Made by a program: the position numbers and the translations under genes. The notes beneath the pieces were generated by a model that was given only the letters and a program-made list of their open reading frames with translations, did not search any database and had not been told where the DNA came from. From the NCBI RefSeq assembly GCF_030813235.1, contig NZ_JAUSUB010000011.1, positions 1 through 64,000 of the forward strand: DNA of 64,000 nt. The letters are read 5' to 3'. Shown piece after piece: positions 1 through 9,016 of this stretch (positions are counted from its first letter, which is position 1; each line of letters starts with the position of its first letter). Origin of the DNA: Cytobacillus purgationiresistens. Its GTDB lineage: Bacteria; Bacillota; Bacilli; Bacillales; Cytobacillaceae.

Positions 1-245
1 TGTCTAGCTGCGGCTCCTAGCCCCTCGAGGTCTTAAGCCAAATCACCAATAAGGTAAAAAACAACCTTATTGATGAATCGTCTTAAGCTTGTCGGGGCTG
101 AACAGCCACCTCCGCTTTTCGTGCTGTCTAGCTGCGGCTCCTAGCCCCTCGAGGTCTTAAGCCAAATCACCAATAAGGTAAAAAACAACCTTATTGATGA
201 ATCGTCTTAAGCTTGTCGGAGCTAAACAGTCGCCTCCGCTTTTCT
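1..245. repeat. Tandem pair of ~125-bp intergenic repeats
   Basis: Two near-identical units (about 1-120 and 126-245) each begin with GTCTAGCTGCGGCTCCTAG and end with CCTCCGCTTTTC. Inside each is a small hairpin (AATAAGGT ... ACCTTATT). The units differ at only a few positions near their ends. Diverged relatives lie near 11.8, 20.4 and 35.1 kb, and a short tail-like scrap near 33.72 kb, so this is a dispersed intergenic family. The left edge may be cut by the window. Confidence 0.8.
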
Positions 246-246
246 A

Positions 247-1314
247 TTACCCATTATGATATTTATACATCCAGAGAATACCTGATTTTAAAAGTCGTGC
301 GACACGGCCTGTGATTGGTCGTTCTGCTACTAGACCAAAACCGTGTTTCTTTCCTAGTGATCCCATTACGCCTTTTAATTTGATAACTGGGAGCGAAGCT
401 GGGAGTTCTTCGCCTTTCCAGCGTTTTAGAATGACTTGGACAATTTGTTCTGCTTGTCCTTCTGCTAGTTGAGCACTTGGTGCATGTGGCAGGCTTGCGC
501 AATCCCCCACGACATAAACGTGTTCGTTGTCGGGGATATTATGATATTTCGTCAGGACAACACGGCCTTGTTTATCCGTCTCTGTCTTCATTTCGCGGAC
601 TACTTTGTTAGGCTGGATCCCAGCAGTCCAAACAATAACATCACTATTCACCGGTTCGTCATGGTTGTAAAGAATGCCTTCCTCCACACGTGTGATGTTA
701 GAGTTATTAATAAGTTCGACGCTGCGTGTATTAAACCAATTTTCGACATACTTACTTAATCTTTCCGGGAAAGCAGATAAGATGCGATTTCCACGGTCAA
801 AAAGTTTGATTTTTATGTCAGGTCGGCTCTCGTTTAATTCTGAGGCAAGTTCAATGCCACTTAACCCAGCTCCGATGATAGAGACTACAGCACCTGAAGG
901 CAGATTGTTAAGTGTTTGATATGTTCTACGAGATTTTTCAATAGATTGAATACTATGTGTGTAGATGTCCGCACCTGGAACGTTATGATATTTATCCTCA
1001 CAGCCGAGGCCAATGATTAAATCATCGTAAGAAACAGGTTCTTCATTAAGTAAATGGACCTTCTTTCCTTCCAAATCGATTTCCGATATTTCTCCATACT
1101 TTATATGCAATCTTGGATGTTCTGGGTATGAAACGCGAATATGCTGGTCGGAAATGGTTCCTGCAGCTAGTGCGTAGTACTCAGTCTTAAGACAATGATA
1201 TGGTACACGGTCGATTAAAGTAATAGAAACATCTTCAGGAAGCTGATTCGGCAAAAGTCGGGCTAATACCCTCATTCCCCCGTAACCTCCACCAAGTATC
1301 ACAAGATTTTTCAT
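247..1314 (-). CDS. yutJ: NAD(P)/FAD-dependent NADH dehydrogenase-like oxidoreductase YutJ
   Basis: A 355-residue flavoprotein related to type II NADH dehydrogenases, expected to pass electrons from NAD(P)H through FAD at the membrane surface. The N-terminal dinucleotide-binding motif is VILGGGYGG. A second Rossmann motif (IIGAGLSGIELASEL) sits mid-protein, and the FAD-binding VYVVGDCAS motif lies towards the C-terminus. The start at 1314 is chosen over the longer frame from 1392 because the Rossmann strand begins at once and AAAGGGG precedes it at good spacing; the extra 26 residues are not family-like. It is divergent from yuzB, as in B. subtilis. The physiological acceptor is unknown. Confidence 0.88.
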   Translation of the reverse strand: MKNLVILGGGYGGMRVLARLLPNQLPEDVSITLIDRVPYHCLKTEYYALAAGTISDQHIRVSYPEHPRLHIKYGEISEIDLEGKKVHLLNEEPVSYDDLIIGLGCEDKYHNVPGADIYTHSIQSIEKSRRTYQTLNNLPSGAVVSIIGAGLSGIELASELNESRPDIKIKLFDRGNRILSAFPERLSKYVENWFNTRSVELINNSNITRVEEGILYNHDEPVNSDVIVWTAGIQPNKVVREMKTETDKQGRVVLTKYHNIPDNEHVYVVGDCASLPHAPSAQLAEGQAEQIVQVILKRWKGEELPASLPVIKLKGVMGSLGKKHGFGLVAERPITGRVARLLKSGILWMYKYHNG

Positions 1315-1491
1315 AAAATATATCCCCTTTGTGTCCGTACTAAAAAGCGGTAAAAACCAATAAAGGTAATTTGGTTTATCATAAGGTTCCAAATTATCTT
1401 AAAAAAATAAAAATAATTGAGTTAAACAGCTTAATCCAATAAAAAGTATAACGAAATTATTATTAAATCACAACAGGTATAAGACGGAAAC

Positions 1492-1519
1492 TTGACAATC
1501 AGCGTCAGAGAGATAATAT
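1492..1519 (+). promoter_or_regulatory. SigA-type promoter candidate for yuzB
   Basis: TTGACA at 1492-1497, a 16-bp spacer, then TAATAT at 1514-1519, about 105 bp upstream of the yuzB start. The -35 is perfect and the -10 is close to consensus. The rest of the 310-bp yutJ-yuzB interval is AT-rich and shows no other element. Confidence 0.55.
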
Positions 1520-1624
1520 TCTGTGTATTTCGAGTTAGTTTTTAGAATTGTTAAAATTATCGTAAAAATGGTTGCACATAGTCGGTAAAACAAGGTAGGA
1601 TAACGAGTGTAAAGAGGTGAAGGT

Positions 1625-1864
1625 ATGGTGAAGCCAATAATCGAGTTTTGTGTGAGCAACATAGCAAGTGGTGCACAAGAGGCTTTTGAAATGCTGGAAA
1701 AGGATTATGATTTAGATGTGATTGAATACGGATGCCTAGGGTATTGCGGCAAGTGTTCAAGCCTTTACTTTGCTCTCGTTGATGGCAATGTCGTGACTGG
1801 AGATAACGCAAAGGAGCTAGTAGCGAATATATATCAATTTCTGGAAGATAATCCGATGTTTTAA
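1625..1864 (+). CDS. yuzB: YuzB family protein (DUF1450)
   Basis: A 79-residue protein of the conserved UPF0349/YuzB family. It has one Cys near the N-terminus (EFCVSN) and a [12 protein letters not shown] cluster around residues 38-49, a thioredoxin-like ferredoxin arrangement of cysteines. The molecular function is not established. The start has AGAGGTGAAGG just upstream. It sits between divergent yutJ and co-directional yutM, which matches B. subtilis gene order and supports a link with Fe-S or redox biology by context only. Confidence 0.88.
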   Translation: MVKPIIEFCVSNIASGAQEAFEMLEKDYDLDVIEYGCLGYCGKCSSLYFALVDGNVVTGDNAKELVANIYQFLEDNPMF

Positions 1865-1927
1865 TTTGTACCAAATGCTCTGATGATTGAGTATAATGTT
1901 AAATATAGTGGAAAAAAGATGCATCAG

Positions 1928-1956
1928 TTGAGGACTGCTTAAAACCTGTATATACT
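1928..1956 (+). promoter_or_regulatory. SigA-type promoter candidate for yutM
   Basis: TTGAGG at 1928-1933, a 17-bp spacer, then TATACT at 1951-1956, about 45 bp upstream of the yutM start. It suggests yutM can be transcribed separately from yuzB. Confidence 0.45.
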
Positions 1957-2001
1957 ATAGATATAAATACAATATATAAATTCAATTGGAGGGAAAGAAA
2001 A

Positions 2002-2364
2002 ATGAATGATGTTGTTTTGATTACGGAAGCCGCAGCCCTTCACATTAAAGATATGATGAAACAAAATGAAGAGGAAAATGCATTATTGCGTGTATCTGTT
2101 AAAGGCGGAGGCTGCAGTGGCTTATCATACGGTATGGGATTTGCTCATGAAGTGGAGGAAAGTGATCTTCAACTTGAGCAGCATGGACTTCAAGTTTTAG
2201 TTAGTAATGAAGATGCAGGGATTCTGCAAGGAACAAAGATTGATTATAAAGAATCCATGATGGGCGGCGGCTTTACAATTGAAAACCCTAACGCTATTGC
2301 ATCATGTGGCTGCGGATCTTCATTTAGAACTGCAACTAAACAGGGTACTCCTGAAGAGTGCTAA
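2002..2364 (+). CDS. yutM: A-type iron-sulfur cluster carrier (ErpA/IscA/HesB family)
   Basis: A 120-residue HesB/IscA/SufA-type protein that carries Fe-S clusters to client proteins in the cytosol. The three conserved Fe-S cysteines are present: one in GGGCSGLSYG (about residue 38) and the C-terminal CGCGSSF pair (about residues 101-103). The start has GGAGGGAAAGAAAA upstream. The protein carries a slightly long C-terminal tail (TATKQGTPEEC). It corresponds to B. subtilis YutM by family and neighbourhood. Two strong hairpins follow directly. Confidence 0.92.
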   Translation: MNDVVLITEAAALHIKDMMKQNEEENALLRVSVKGGGCSGLSYGMGFAHEVEESDLQLEQHGLQVLVSNEDAGILQGTKIDYKESMMGGGFTIENPNAIASCGCGSSFRTATKQGTPEEC

Positions 2365-2381
2365 TCGCAATAAGTATAAAC

Positions 2382-2411
2382 GATGTCCTGGTTTTTGGGA
2401 CATCTTTTTTT
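2382..2411 (+). terminator. Rho-independent terminator of yutM
   Basis: GATGTCC (2382-2388) pairs with GGACATC (2398-2404) and is followed by a run of seven T. Confidence 0.85.
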
Positions 2412-2436
2412 GTCTATAGCTATTGACCAAAAGAGG

Positions 2437-2475
2437 AAGGCTGTTCCTAAAAGATTTTTTAGGAACAGCCTTTTT
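2437..2475. terminator. Bidirectional terminator between yutM and the permease gene
   Basis: A perfect 16-bp stem, AAGGCTGTTCCTAAAA paired with TTTTAGGAACAGCCTT across a 4-base loop, is followed by T on the plus strand and mirrored on the minus strand. It can end both the yutM transcript and the convergent glycerate operon. Confidence 0.85.
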
Positions 2476-2494
2476 AAAAAAACCTGACTGTGCA

Positions 2495-3955
2495 TTAAAG
2501 GCTTGGATATAAATACATCCCCGTCCAGCGCCAAAAGGTAAAATAAAATGCGAGCATGAGTAAAATATACAGCGGTAAAAGGACAGTGCTAATTTTAATT
2601 AAATCACTGGCATGAAAAGAACGATCGCTCTCCTCGTAAAACAGCATCAATGCTTTCGAGCAAACAGGAAACGTTATACAATAATTCATCCCTATTAAGC
2701 TAATAAATACAATTGCTGATGCATTTACTCCTATACTTTGGCTAAACAAAATCAACCCTGGGATAAAGACAATAGCACGAGTAGTATGCGAGGTAATATA
2801 CAGATGGCTCGTGGTGGTAATAAGTAAAATAAATGTGACTAAGAGCCATTCTGGCGCCTCATTGAATAGTGGTAAAAACATGAATAGCTTTTTCTCAATC
2901 CATAAAATCACCCCGTTTTCAACAAGCACTTTCCCGAGGGCAGCTGCAGCAGCAACAAATAAAATCAAATTCCATGATACGGCTTTAATGCCCTGCTTCC
3001 ATGAAATCACTCCAAATCCAGGCGCCATTGCTAAAATGGCACCAATCATTGTGATAAAAGAGATATCGTAACCATGTACGCTTTCAGTTGTCCAGCCGAT
3101 TATCATAAGGATAAGTAAAAGCAATGTAATCTTTTCTTTGTTATTAAGGGCTTTTCCTGAGGGAGTGCTAGGTATCGAAGTGTTTTCTTCGATGTTTTTA
3201 GACCCTTCCTTTGGCCAGAGCATACGCTTCATAATGAATACAGATAAAACCGTTATTACGATCGAAAAGGGCACTCCCCAAACTAACCACTGCAGAAAGG
3301 AGATGGATTGATCGGAAGCAGATTCCAGCAATCCTATCCCGATTAAATGCGATCCAGCGCCAATTATAGTAGCAGAGGTACTCATTAAGATAACGACCGG
3401 TGCCATTAAGGAGAGTACACTGCGTTCTTTTGCAGTAAACCTAGAACTTAGATTTTCCAGCATTGGCATCGTTATAGCTGCACGCCCGGATGTTGAAGGA
3501 ATAAAGAAAGCTGAAGTAATTAACACAGAGGTCAAACCAGCTATAATCCTATTTTTCCTATTAGATTTCCTGATAATATAATAGCTGAATCGATCTGCTA
3601 TTCCTGAATGTTTAACAGCTTCGCCAATGATAAACGAGCCTACCATCAACCATACAACTTCCTCTGCTAACGACTGATAAAGGAGCTCGGGTTCACTTGC
3701 TTTCATTAATACAATAAATATAATGAGCGAAACAGCCACATATCCTGCAGGGATTTTAGTTCCTGCCGAAAGAACGATTGCCGAAAGAAAGGCAAATAAT
3801 GATACCTTGGCAGCATAATCCAGACTGTCAATCATAACGATGAAAATGAGGAAAAAAATATGAATACCGACTATTACTTGAGTAGAGACGGAATACTGAT
3901 TTAAAATCTTCATTTGATGATGTTTTACATCATGCTTTGCCATTCGTGTGCTCAT
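2495..3955 (-). CDS. SLC13/DASS-type anion permease, probably for glycerate or a related acid
   Basis: A 486-residue polytopic membrane protein with about a dozen hydrophobic segments, including repeated re-entrant-type stretches with STSGRAAITMPM (first half) and SHTTRAIVFIPG (second half), as in divalent anion:Na+ symporter/ArsB-like transporters. Its ATG overlaps the stop of the upstream glycerate kinase by 4 bases, so the two are translationally coupled. That pairing suggests uptake of glycerate or an organic acid converted to it. The substrate is inference, because SLC13 relatives carry citrate, succinate and tartronate-like acids too. Confidence 0.82.
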   Translation of the reverse strand: MSTRMAKHDVKHHQMKILNQYSVSTQVIVGIHIFFLIFIVMIDSLDYAAKVSLFAFLSAIVLSAGTKIPAGYVAVSLIIFIVLMKASEPELLYQSLAEEVVWLMVGSFIIGEAVKHSGIADRFSYYIIRKSNRKNRIIAGLTSVLITSAFFIPSTSGRAAITMPMLENLSSRFTAKERSVLSLMAPVVILMSTSATIIGAGSHLIGIGLLESASDQSISFLQWLVWGVPFSIVITVLSVFIMKRMLWPKEGSKNIEENTSIPSTPSGKALNNKEKITLLLLILMIIGWTTESVHGYDISFITMIGAILAMAPGFGVISWKQGIKAVSWNLILFVAAAAALGKVLVENGVILWIEKKLFMFLPLFNEAPEWLLVTFILLITTTSHLYITSHTTRAIVFIPGLILFSQSIGVNASAIVFISLIGMNYCITFPVCSKALMLFYEESDRSFHASDLIKISTVLLPLYILLMLAFYFTFWRWTGMYLYPSL

Positions 3956-5139
3956 TTTTGAAGAATTCCCTTATTAAAATTCCTTCTGTTGGCAATTTTT
4001 AATCCAATGGCGACTTGGCGAATGACAGATTCCGTGCTTTCTTCAATCCAACTAGATGCCAGAAGCATAGATTCTTCCAATGATACAGGCTTTTGAATGA
4101 TGCTTAAAAAAGCATCAATACCTGCAGCATAGTTGGATGCAGCACCTTCACCAATTGTCCCTGTTATAGCGATGACAGGGATATGGTACTGTTTTGCTAT
4201 CCTTGCTACCTCAGATGGTATTTTGCCATTTGGAGTCTGGAAGTCCAGACTTCCTTCCGCTGTTATTACAACGTCTGCCCCAGCGATTTTTTCTTCCATT
4301 TGGATATAGTCCTTAATTATATCGAAGCGCGGGTGTAGGATAGCGCCTGTAAATGCAATGAGTCCTGCACCTAATCCTCCGGAAGCTCCGCTACCAGGCA
4401 TGAATCTGACATCAATTGAAAGTGATTCACTAATTAATTTTGCATAATGCTCCAACGCGAAAGATAATCGTTTTACCTGCTCAGGCTTAGCTCCTTTTTG
4501 TGGCCCGAATACATTTGCAACGCCTTTTTTTCCGCATAATACGTTGTGCCAGTTACAGGCAACGTCAATTTTTACAGTAGTTAACCTTTTATCCAGCTGA
4601 GAGTCTTCTATATAGTTGACCTTTAATAAATCCTCCCCTCCATTGATATCAACAATACGGTGTTCACAGTCGAAAAATCGGATACCAAGGGCCTGTGCCA
4701 TTCCGGCGCCTCCATCTGAAGTTCCTGAATCTCCACAGCCTATCAGAATGCGGTCTACTCCACAATTAAGAGCGGCAATAATGAGCTCGCCTACTCCGAA
4801 TGTAGTAGTCTTTAAAGGATTTCTTAGCTCAAGTGGCACCAGTTTGAGCCCCGCAGCGGCAGCCATCTCGATGACTGCTGTACGTGTGTTATTTTCTATA
4901 AACATACCAAAATAACTTTCAATTTTTTTGCCAACAGGTCCTGTCACTTCTTTATAGATTAATTCTCCGCCTTTTAGTTTTATAATCTTTTTAGCAAACC
5001 CCTCTCCACCATCAATCATTGGGACAATTTCTATGTCAGTGTAATCACCAATTCTCATAACACCACGTGCCATTGCTAAAGCAACATCCTCTGAATCCAA
5101 ACATTCCTTAAACCCTGACGGTACGATTACTATTTTCAT
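3952..5139 (-). CDS. glxK: Glycerate kinase (GlxK/GarK family)
   Basis: A 395-residue cytosolic kinase of glycerate kinase family 1, converting D-glycerate with ATP to phosphoglycerate (2-phosphoglycerate in characterised relatives). Family landmarks are the N-terminal VPSGFKECLDSEDVA, GDGGEGF-like MIDGGEGF (about residues 42-49), GCGDSGTSDGGAGMAQ near residue 134 and PGSGASGGLGAGL near residue 248. The length is slightly above the usual 380. It is first gene of a two-gene operon with the permease. No CdaR-type regulator, which often accompanies glxK, is adjacent. Confidence 0.92.
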   Translation of the reverse strand: MKIVIVPSGFKECLDSEDVALAMARGVMRIGDYTDIEIVPMIDGGEGFAKKIIKLKGGELIYKEVTGPVGKKIESYFGMFIENNTRTAVIEMAAAAGLKLVPLELRNPLKTTTFGVGELIIAALNCGVDRILIGCGDSGTSDGGAGMAQALGIRFFDCEHRIVDINGGEDLLKVNYIEDSQLDKRLTTVKIDVACNWHNVLCGKKGVANVFGPQKGAKPEQVKRLSFALEHYAKLISESLSIDVRFMPGSGASGGLGAGLIAFTGAILHPRFDIIKDYIQMEEKIAGADVVITAEGSLDFQTPNGKIPSEVARIAKQYHIPVIAITGTIGEGAASNYAAGIDAFLSIIQKPVSLEESMLLASSWIEESTESVIRQVAIGLKIANRRNFNKGILQK

Positions 5140-5422
5140 CTTAGTACCCCTCCTTGCAATCTTGTATTTATAATGTAAATGGATAAATTTAATATCTAAT
5201 GAGAGGATGATTAGAATAAGGTTAGAAAAATTAGTAATAAGTACCTGAGTTTAAGATAGGGCTATCACTTATATTTTTGTTCATTATGCTCTTCAGCTAA
5301 AAGTAGTTAAAGCATCTACTGGGCAAAGTGTCTTATTTTTTTCCCCCGCATGGACTAGAAAATGATTTCCGCAGTTAATTCTGCTAATCTTGAGGTGAAT
5401 CCAAATAAACAGGAGGTATGTA

Positions 5423-6118
5423 ATGAATAAGGAATCAATTCTTGTGATAGAAGATGAGGAAAAAATTGCAAGGTTATTGGAACTGGAATTGGAATACGAA
5501 GGCTATGCTGTTACAAAAGTGATAGATGGAATAGAGGCCTTAGCTATATATAGATCAAAAAAATGGGACTTGATTTTATTAGATATAATGCTCCCTGGAA
5601 TAAGCGGGATTGAGCTGTTGCGGAGGATAAGAGCAAATGACCTTCAGACACCTGTCATTTTATTAACAGCAAAAAGCTCTGTAGAGGATAAAGTATCTGG
5701 GCTTGATCTTGGTGCGAATGACTATATGACAAAGCCTTTCCAAATTGAGGAGCTGCTGGCAAGAGTACGTGCAGCATTACGTTTAAAGGTAGCTGAACAG
5801 AAGGATGAAAATAACGAATGGCTGCAAATTTCCGACCTGAAATTAAATGAAAGAACGAGGGAAATAAGTAGAGGAGAAGTGCAAATCGAATTGACACCGA
5901 GAGAATTTGATTTGCTCGTTTACTTGATGATCAACAAACAGCAAGTGTTAACTCGTGATCAAATTGTGGAGGCTGTTTGGGGTTATGATTTCTTAGGTGA
6001 TACGAATGTCGTAGATGTTTACATTCGTTATATCAGGAAGAAAATCGACGCTCCAGACAATCCATCTTTAATCCATACGATCCGAGGTGTCGGTTATGCA
6101 ATCAGGGAAACAAAATGA
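5423..6118 (+). CDS. OmpR/PhoB-family response regulator, YkoG-like
   Basis: A 231-residue regulator. The receiver domain (about 5-118) has acidic residues D11/E12, phospho-acceptor D54 (LLLD-type ILLDIMLPG), T82 and K104 (MTKPF). The C-terminal winged helix (about 133-228) contains the transactivation loop WGYDFLGDTNVVDVYIRYIR. The ATG follows CAGGAGGTATGTA. Its stop overlaps the start of the sensor kinase by 4 bases. The pairing with a kinase and two PepSY-domain genes matches B. subtilis ykoGH with ykoI/ykoJ, so the system probably senses a cell-envelope signal and controls the PepSY genes downstream. Confidence 0.9.
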   Translation: MNKESILVIEDEEKIARLLELELEYEGYAVTKVIDGIEALAIYRSKKWDLILLDIMLPGISGIELLRRIRANDLQTPVILLTAKSSVEDKVSGLDLGANDYMTKPFQIEELLARVRAALRLKVAEQKDENNEWLQISDLKLNERTREISRGEVQIELTPREFDLLVYLMINKQQVLTRDQIVEAVWGYDFLGDTNVVDVYIRYIRKKIDAPDNPSLIHTIRGVGYAIRETK

Positions 6119-7452
6119 AGCTGAAGAATAGAATCAACCTATATACTTCAATCCTATTTATTTTCCTACTGATTTTGATGAATATTTCGATATATTTTCT
6201 CTTTAGTAACTTGATTTTAGACAGTGAGCTTGAGCGGGCTAAAGAAGAAATAGAAAGGACGGCTGCATCATTTAACGAGTCGCTTGAGTCAGTACCTCAA
6301 GATAATTTGCTTAATGCATATGCCCCCGTCGATGGTATGATCCGCATTGTGAAAGAAAATTTGGATTTGAAAGCGCCAATAACTGCCAGTTCTTCTTATA
6401 AACATAAGATTAAAAAAGAATACTTTACAAATGAAGTAATTAAAATTATCCGTAACAACGATACATATACCTTTGGGTCCATCCCAATTATTTTGCCAGA
6501 TGGAGAAGTAGCCAATTTGCAGATAGCAAAGAGCATAGAAAAAACAGCTGAAAATTTGATGATATTAAGGCTTGTTCTTATCGCTGTTACACTAGTTGCG
6601 ATGGTCCCAGTGATTATCTCAAGTCGGCTTCTCGGAAATCTAATCATTTCCCCCATCACCTCAATGATAAAAACGATGGCTGAAATCAGACAGAGCGGAA
6701 AATTTAAACGCTTGTCATTAAAGGGGAAATCCGGAGATGAACTCCATGAAATGGGAGAGACCTTTAATCACATGATCGATTTGCTTGAGGCAAACTTTGA
6801 AAAGCAAAAGCAATTTGCGTCCAATGCCTCCCATGAACTAAAAACGCCGCTAACTGTCATAGAAAGCTATGCAAGTCTATTAAAGAGAAGGGGGAAGAGA
6901 GAACCTGAAATATTTGCGGAATCGATTGAGGCCATTCACTCGGAAGCGATTAGAATGAAGGATATGACGGAGCAACTTTTATTGCTGGCAAGACATAATG
7001 AACAATGGAATATAGAATGGTCCAATGTAGATGTCACAGAGTTCACTCAGGCTTCAGCGAGAGCTTTTCAGAATGCATACAACAGGAATATTGTCGTCAA
7101 AAGTGATTCAAATCCAGTCATTAAAACAGATGAACAAAAACTGAAGCAGCTGCTATTTATTTTCCTTGATAATGCAAGAAAGTATAGTGAGGATGATATT
7201 ACAGTATTGATCGGTGAAAAAGATAATGTGCCATTTATTCGAATGACAGATAGTGGAATAGGCATCAGCCGTGACGATTTGCCCAAGGTGTTTGACCGCT
7301 TTTATCGTGTCGATAAAGCAAGATCAAGAAAAACGGGAGGGGTTGGACTCGGGCTATCCCTTGCCAAGGAAATTGCGGATGCAATAGATGTTGATGTTGA
7401 ACTGGAGAGTATAGAGGGAGTTGGAACGACTGCCACATTATTTTTCAGGTGA
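6115..7452 (+). CDS. Sensor histidine kinase, YkoH-like
   Basis: A 445-residue membrane kinase partner of the preceding regulator. It has a first membrane helix (about 10-34), an extracellular domain of roughly 110 residues, and a second helix (about 150-172). A HAMP linker, an H-box with phospho-acceptor His at residue 240 (ASHELKTPL) and N, D/F and G boxes follow (FLDNARKYS, DSGIGI, VFDRFYR, GGVGLGLSLAKEI). It overlaps the regulator gene by ATGA. The ligand is unknown. PepSY proteins encoded just downstream are plausible targets or modulators. Confidence 0.9.
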   Translation: MKLKNRINLYTSILFIFLLILMNISIYFLFSNLILDSELERAKEEIERTAASFNESLESVPQDNLLNAYAPVDGMIRIVKENLDLKAPITASSSYKHKIKKEYFTNEVIKIIRNNDTYTFGSIPIILPDGEVANLQIAKSIEKTAENLMILRLVLIAVTLVAMVPVIISSRLLGNLIISPITSMIKTMAEIRQSGKFKRLSLKGKSGDELHEMGETFNHMIDLLEANFEKQKQFASNASHELKTPLTVIESYASLLKRRGKREPEIFAESIEAIHSEAIRMKDMTEQLLLLARHNEQWNIEWSNVDVTEFTQASARAFQNAYNRNIVVKSDSNPVIKTDEQKLKQLLFIFLDNARKYSEDDITVLIGEKDNVPFIRMTDSGIGISRDDLPKVFDRFYRVDKARSRKTGGVGLGLSLAKEIADAIDVDVELESIEGVGTTATLFFR

Positions 7453-7550
7453 ATTCTATGCAACAATATAAAAAATAAAATAACCATTCTCAGCTTTTTC
7501 TCATTTTTATTTATGATAATAGAGGGAAAAGAGATCTGTGGGGTGTAAGA

Positions 7551-8240
7551 ATGAATAATAAAAGATGGATATTGATTGTGTCTAGTGTTCTCTTTCTAAT
7601 TGCAGTTTTTTTTATTGGATCGCAATGGGAAAAGCTGAACCCTTCTGCGGAATTTTTAACAAAAGAAGAGGCTAGCACGATAATCGAAGACAGATATAAA
7701 GGAAAAGTATCTGAAATCAGTTTATCTAACGGACAGTTCACGATTGAAATGGTTAAAAATGAACGGGATTATTTAATTTCCATGGACGAAAAAACTGGGG
7801 AAGTTTTATCTTTAGATAACATAACAAAAGTAAATAAGACGATTGATGAAAAGACTATAAAGGATACTCTAGTGGAGTCAGGAAGGGAAATCATATCGTT
7901 GGAAAAGAAGCTGGAGGAAGGAAAGGAAATATTTGTCGCGGAAGTGAAAGAGGAAAATGGTGAAGTATTGATAAAATTAGATGCAGGATCTGGAAAGGTT
8001 CTTTCGGAAAAAGCGATTGATAAGTCGGTTGAAGAAGAAGCTCCAAAAATATTATCAGAGGCTGAAGCAATTGAAATTGCTTTAGAAGCTGTGAAAGGTA
8101 CTGTTGATGATGATATTGAATTTGAAAGAATAGGGGGTCACGGCTATTACTTAATTGAAATCGAGACAGATGATGACAGAGAAGCAGTTGTCCAAGTTCA
8201 TGCTATTACAGGAGTTGTGAAAATTTCATGGGAAGATTAA
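7551..8240 (+). CDS. Membrane-anchored PepSY-domain protein
   Basis: A 229-residue protein with one N-terminal membrane anchor (about 5-22) and an extracytoplasmic part built of PepSY-like repeats. Segments reading TKEEASTIIEDRYKG, YLISMDEKTGEVLSL and EIALEAVKGTVDDDIEFERIG-like blocks recur, the last ending in HAITGVVKISWED. PepSY domains are thought to inhibit proteases or bind envelope components. It lies about 100 bp after the kinase gene in the same direction and resembles the ykoI/ykoJ partners of ykoGH. No catalytic residues are visible. Confidence 0.82.
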   Translation: MNNKRWILIVSSVLFLIAVFFIGSQWEKLNPSAEFLTKEEASTIIEDRYKGKVSEISLSNGQFTIEMVKNERDYLISMDEKTGEVLSLDNITKVNKTIDEKTIKDTLVESGREIISLEKKLEEGKEIFVAEVKEENGEVLIKLDAGSGKVLSEKAIDKSVEEEAPKILSEAEAIEIALEAVKGTVDDDIEFERIGGHGYYLIEIETDDDREAVVQVHAITGVVKISWED

Positions 8241-8353
8241 TTACTTAATTATGCTATTCTCATCAAATTCTAATGTTTCTTTCCTTTTTCTCTAATCTTA
8301 GCCGGTTATATTGTAATTGTAGATAAGGTGAATGAAAAAAGGAGGAAATAAAC

Positions 8354-8908
8354 ATGCGAAATAAAATGGTAATTGGACTATTAGCAGCAGGCGTTATTCT
8401 TGGAGGTGCAGCTGCAGTCGGAGCAACAGGTCAGGATAGTAAGGTTAACACTCCGAAGGCAAACGATCATAAGGAATTGATAACGATGGATAAGGTAAAG
8501 GAAATTGCTCTGAAAAAACAAGCCGGTGAAATAGAGAGCATTGAATTAGAAAGCCATTTAGGTACAGAATATTATGATGTTGAAATTGAAAATGGCAAAA
8601 TAGATTATGACATTCATATTGATGCAATGACGGGAAAAGTCTTGTCAGTAAAAGAGGATCATGATGGTGACTATGATGATGTCGGTGAAACTGGCAGTCT
8701 CTCAAGCAAGGACTTACTGCCGGAACAAGAAGCATTAAAAATAGCTGAAAAGGCTGTAAATGGAAAAGTTGTTGAAATGAAATTGGATAAAGATGATGGT
8801 TTGGCAGTTTATGAATTCGAGCTGAAAACAGATCGAGGAGAAGCAGAAGTTGAAATCAATGCGGTTACCGGAGAAGTTTTGGACTTGGAAAATGATTTAG
8901 ATGATTAA
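8354..8908 (+). CDS. Secreted PepSY-domain protein
   Basis: A 184-residue protein with a signal peptide (positive MRNK, hydrophobic 5-22, cleavage likely after the VGATG region) and two PepSY repeats. Each ends in the typical AMTGKVLSV / AVTGEVLDL strand. It is strongly acidic (DHDGDYDDVGE linker and DLENDLDD tail), which may favour metal or cationic-ligand binding. A strong AAAGGAGGAAATAAAC Shine-Dalgarno precedes the ATG. It is probably the main output gene of the adjacent two-component system, by analogy with ykoI. Confidence 0.85.
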   Translation: MRNKMVIGLLAAGVILGGAAAVGATGQDSKVNTPKANDHKELITMDKVKEIALKKQAGEIESIELESHLGTEYYDVEIENGKIDYDIHIDAMTGKVLSVKEDHDGDYDDVGETGSLSSKDLLPEQEALKIAEKAVNGKVVEMKLDKDDGLAVYEFELKTDRGEAEVEINAVTGEVLDLENDLDD

Positions 8909-8958
8909 TCCTTATTAAAAGGTTGCCGGTGACTTTTCTCATTGAAATAAAAATAGAA

Positions 8959-9010
8959 AAAAAGCTGTCCTAAAGGTCATTTACTTCGAGACCTTATTGG
9001 ACAGCTTTTT
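8959..9010. terminator. Bidirectional terminator between the PepSY gene and yumC
   Basis: AAAGCTGTCC (8961-8970) pairs with GGACAGCTTT (8999-9008), with an inner AAGGTC/GACCTT pairing. A runs on the left and T runs on the right serve both converging transcripts. Confidence 0.8.
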
Positions 9011-9016
9011 GATATT

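Noticed and set aside
1315..1392. Longer yutJ start at 1392
   Set aside because: The added 26 residues have no family similarity, while an AAAGGGG ribosome site precedes the ATG at 1314.
5140..5422. Sugar-diacid regulator (CdaR) or carbon catabolite operator next to glxK
   Set aside because: No regulator frame and no convincing operator sequence could be seen in the 283-bp interval.
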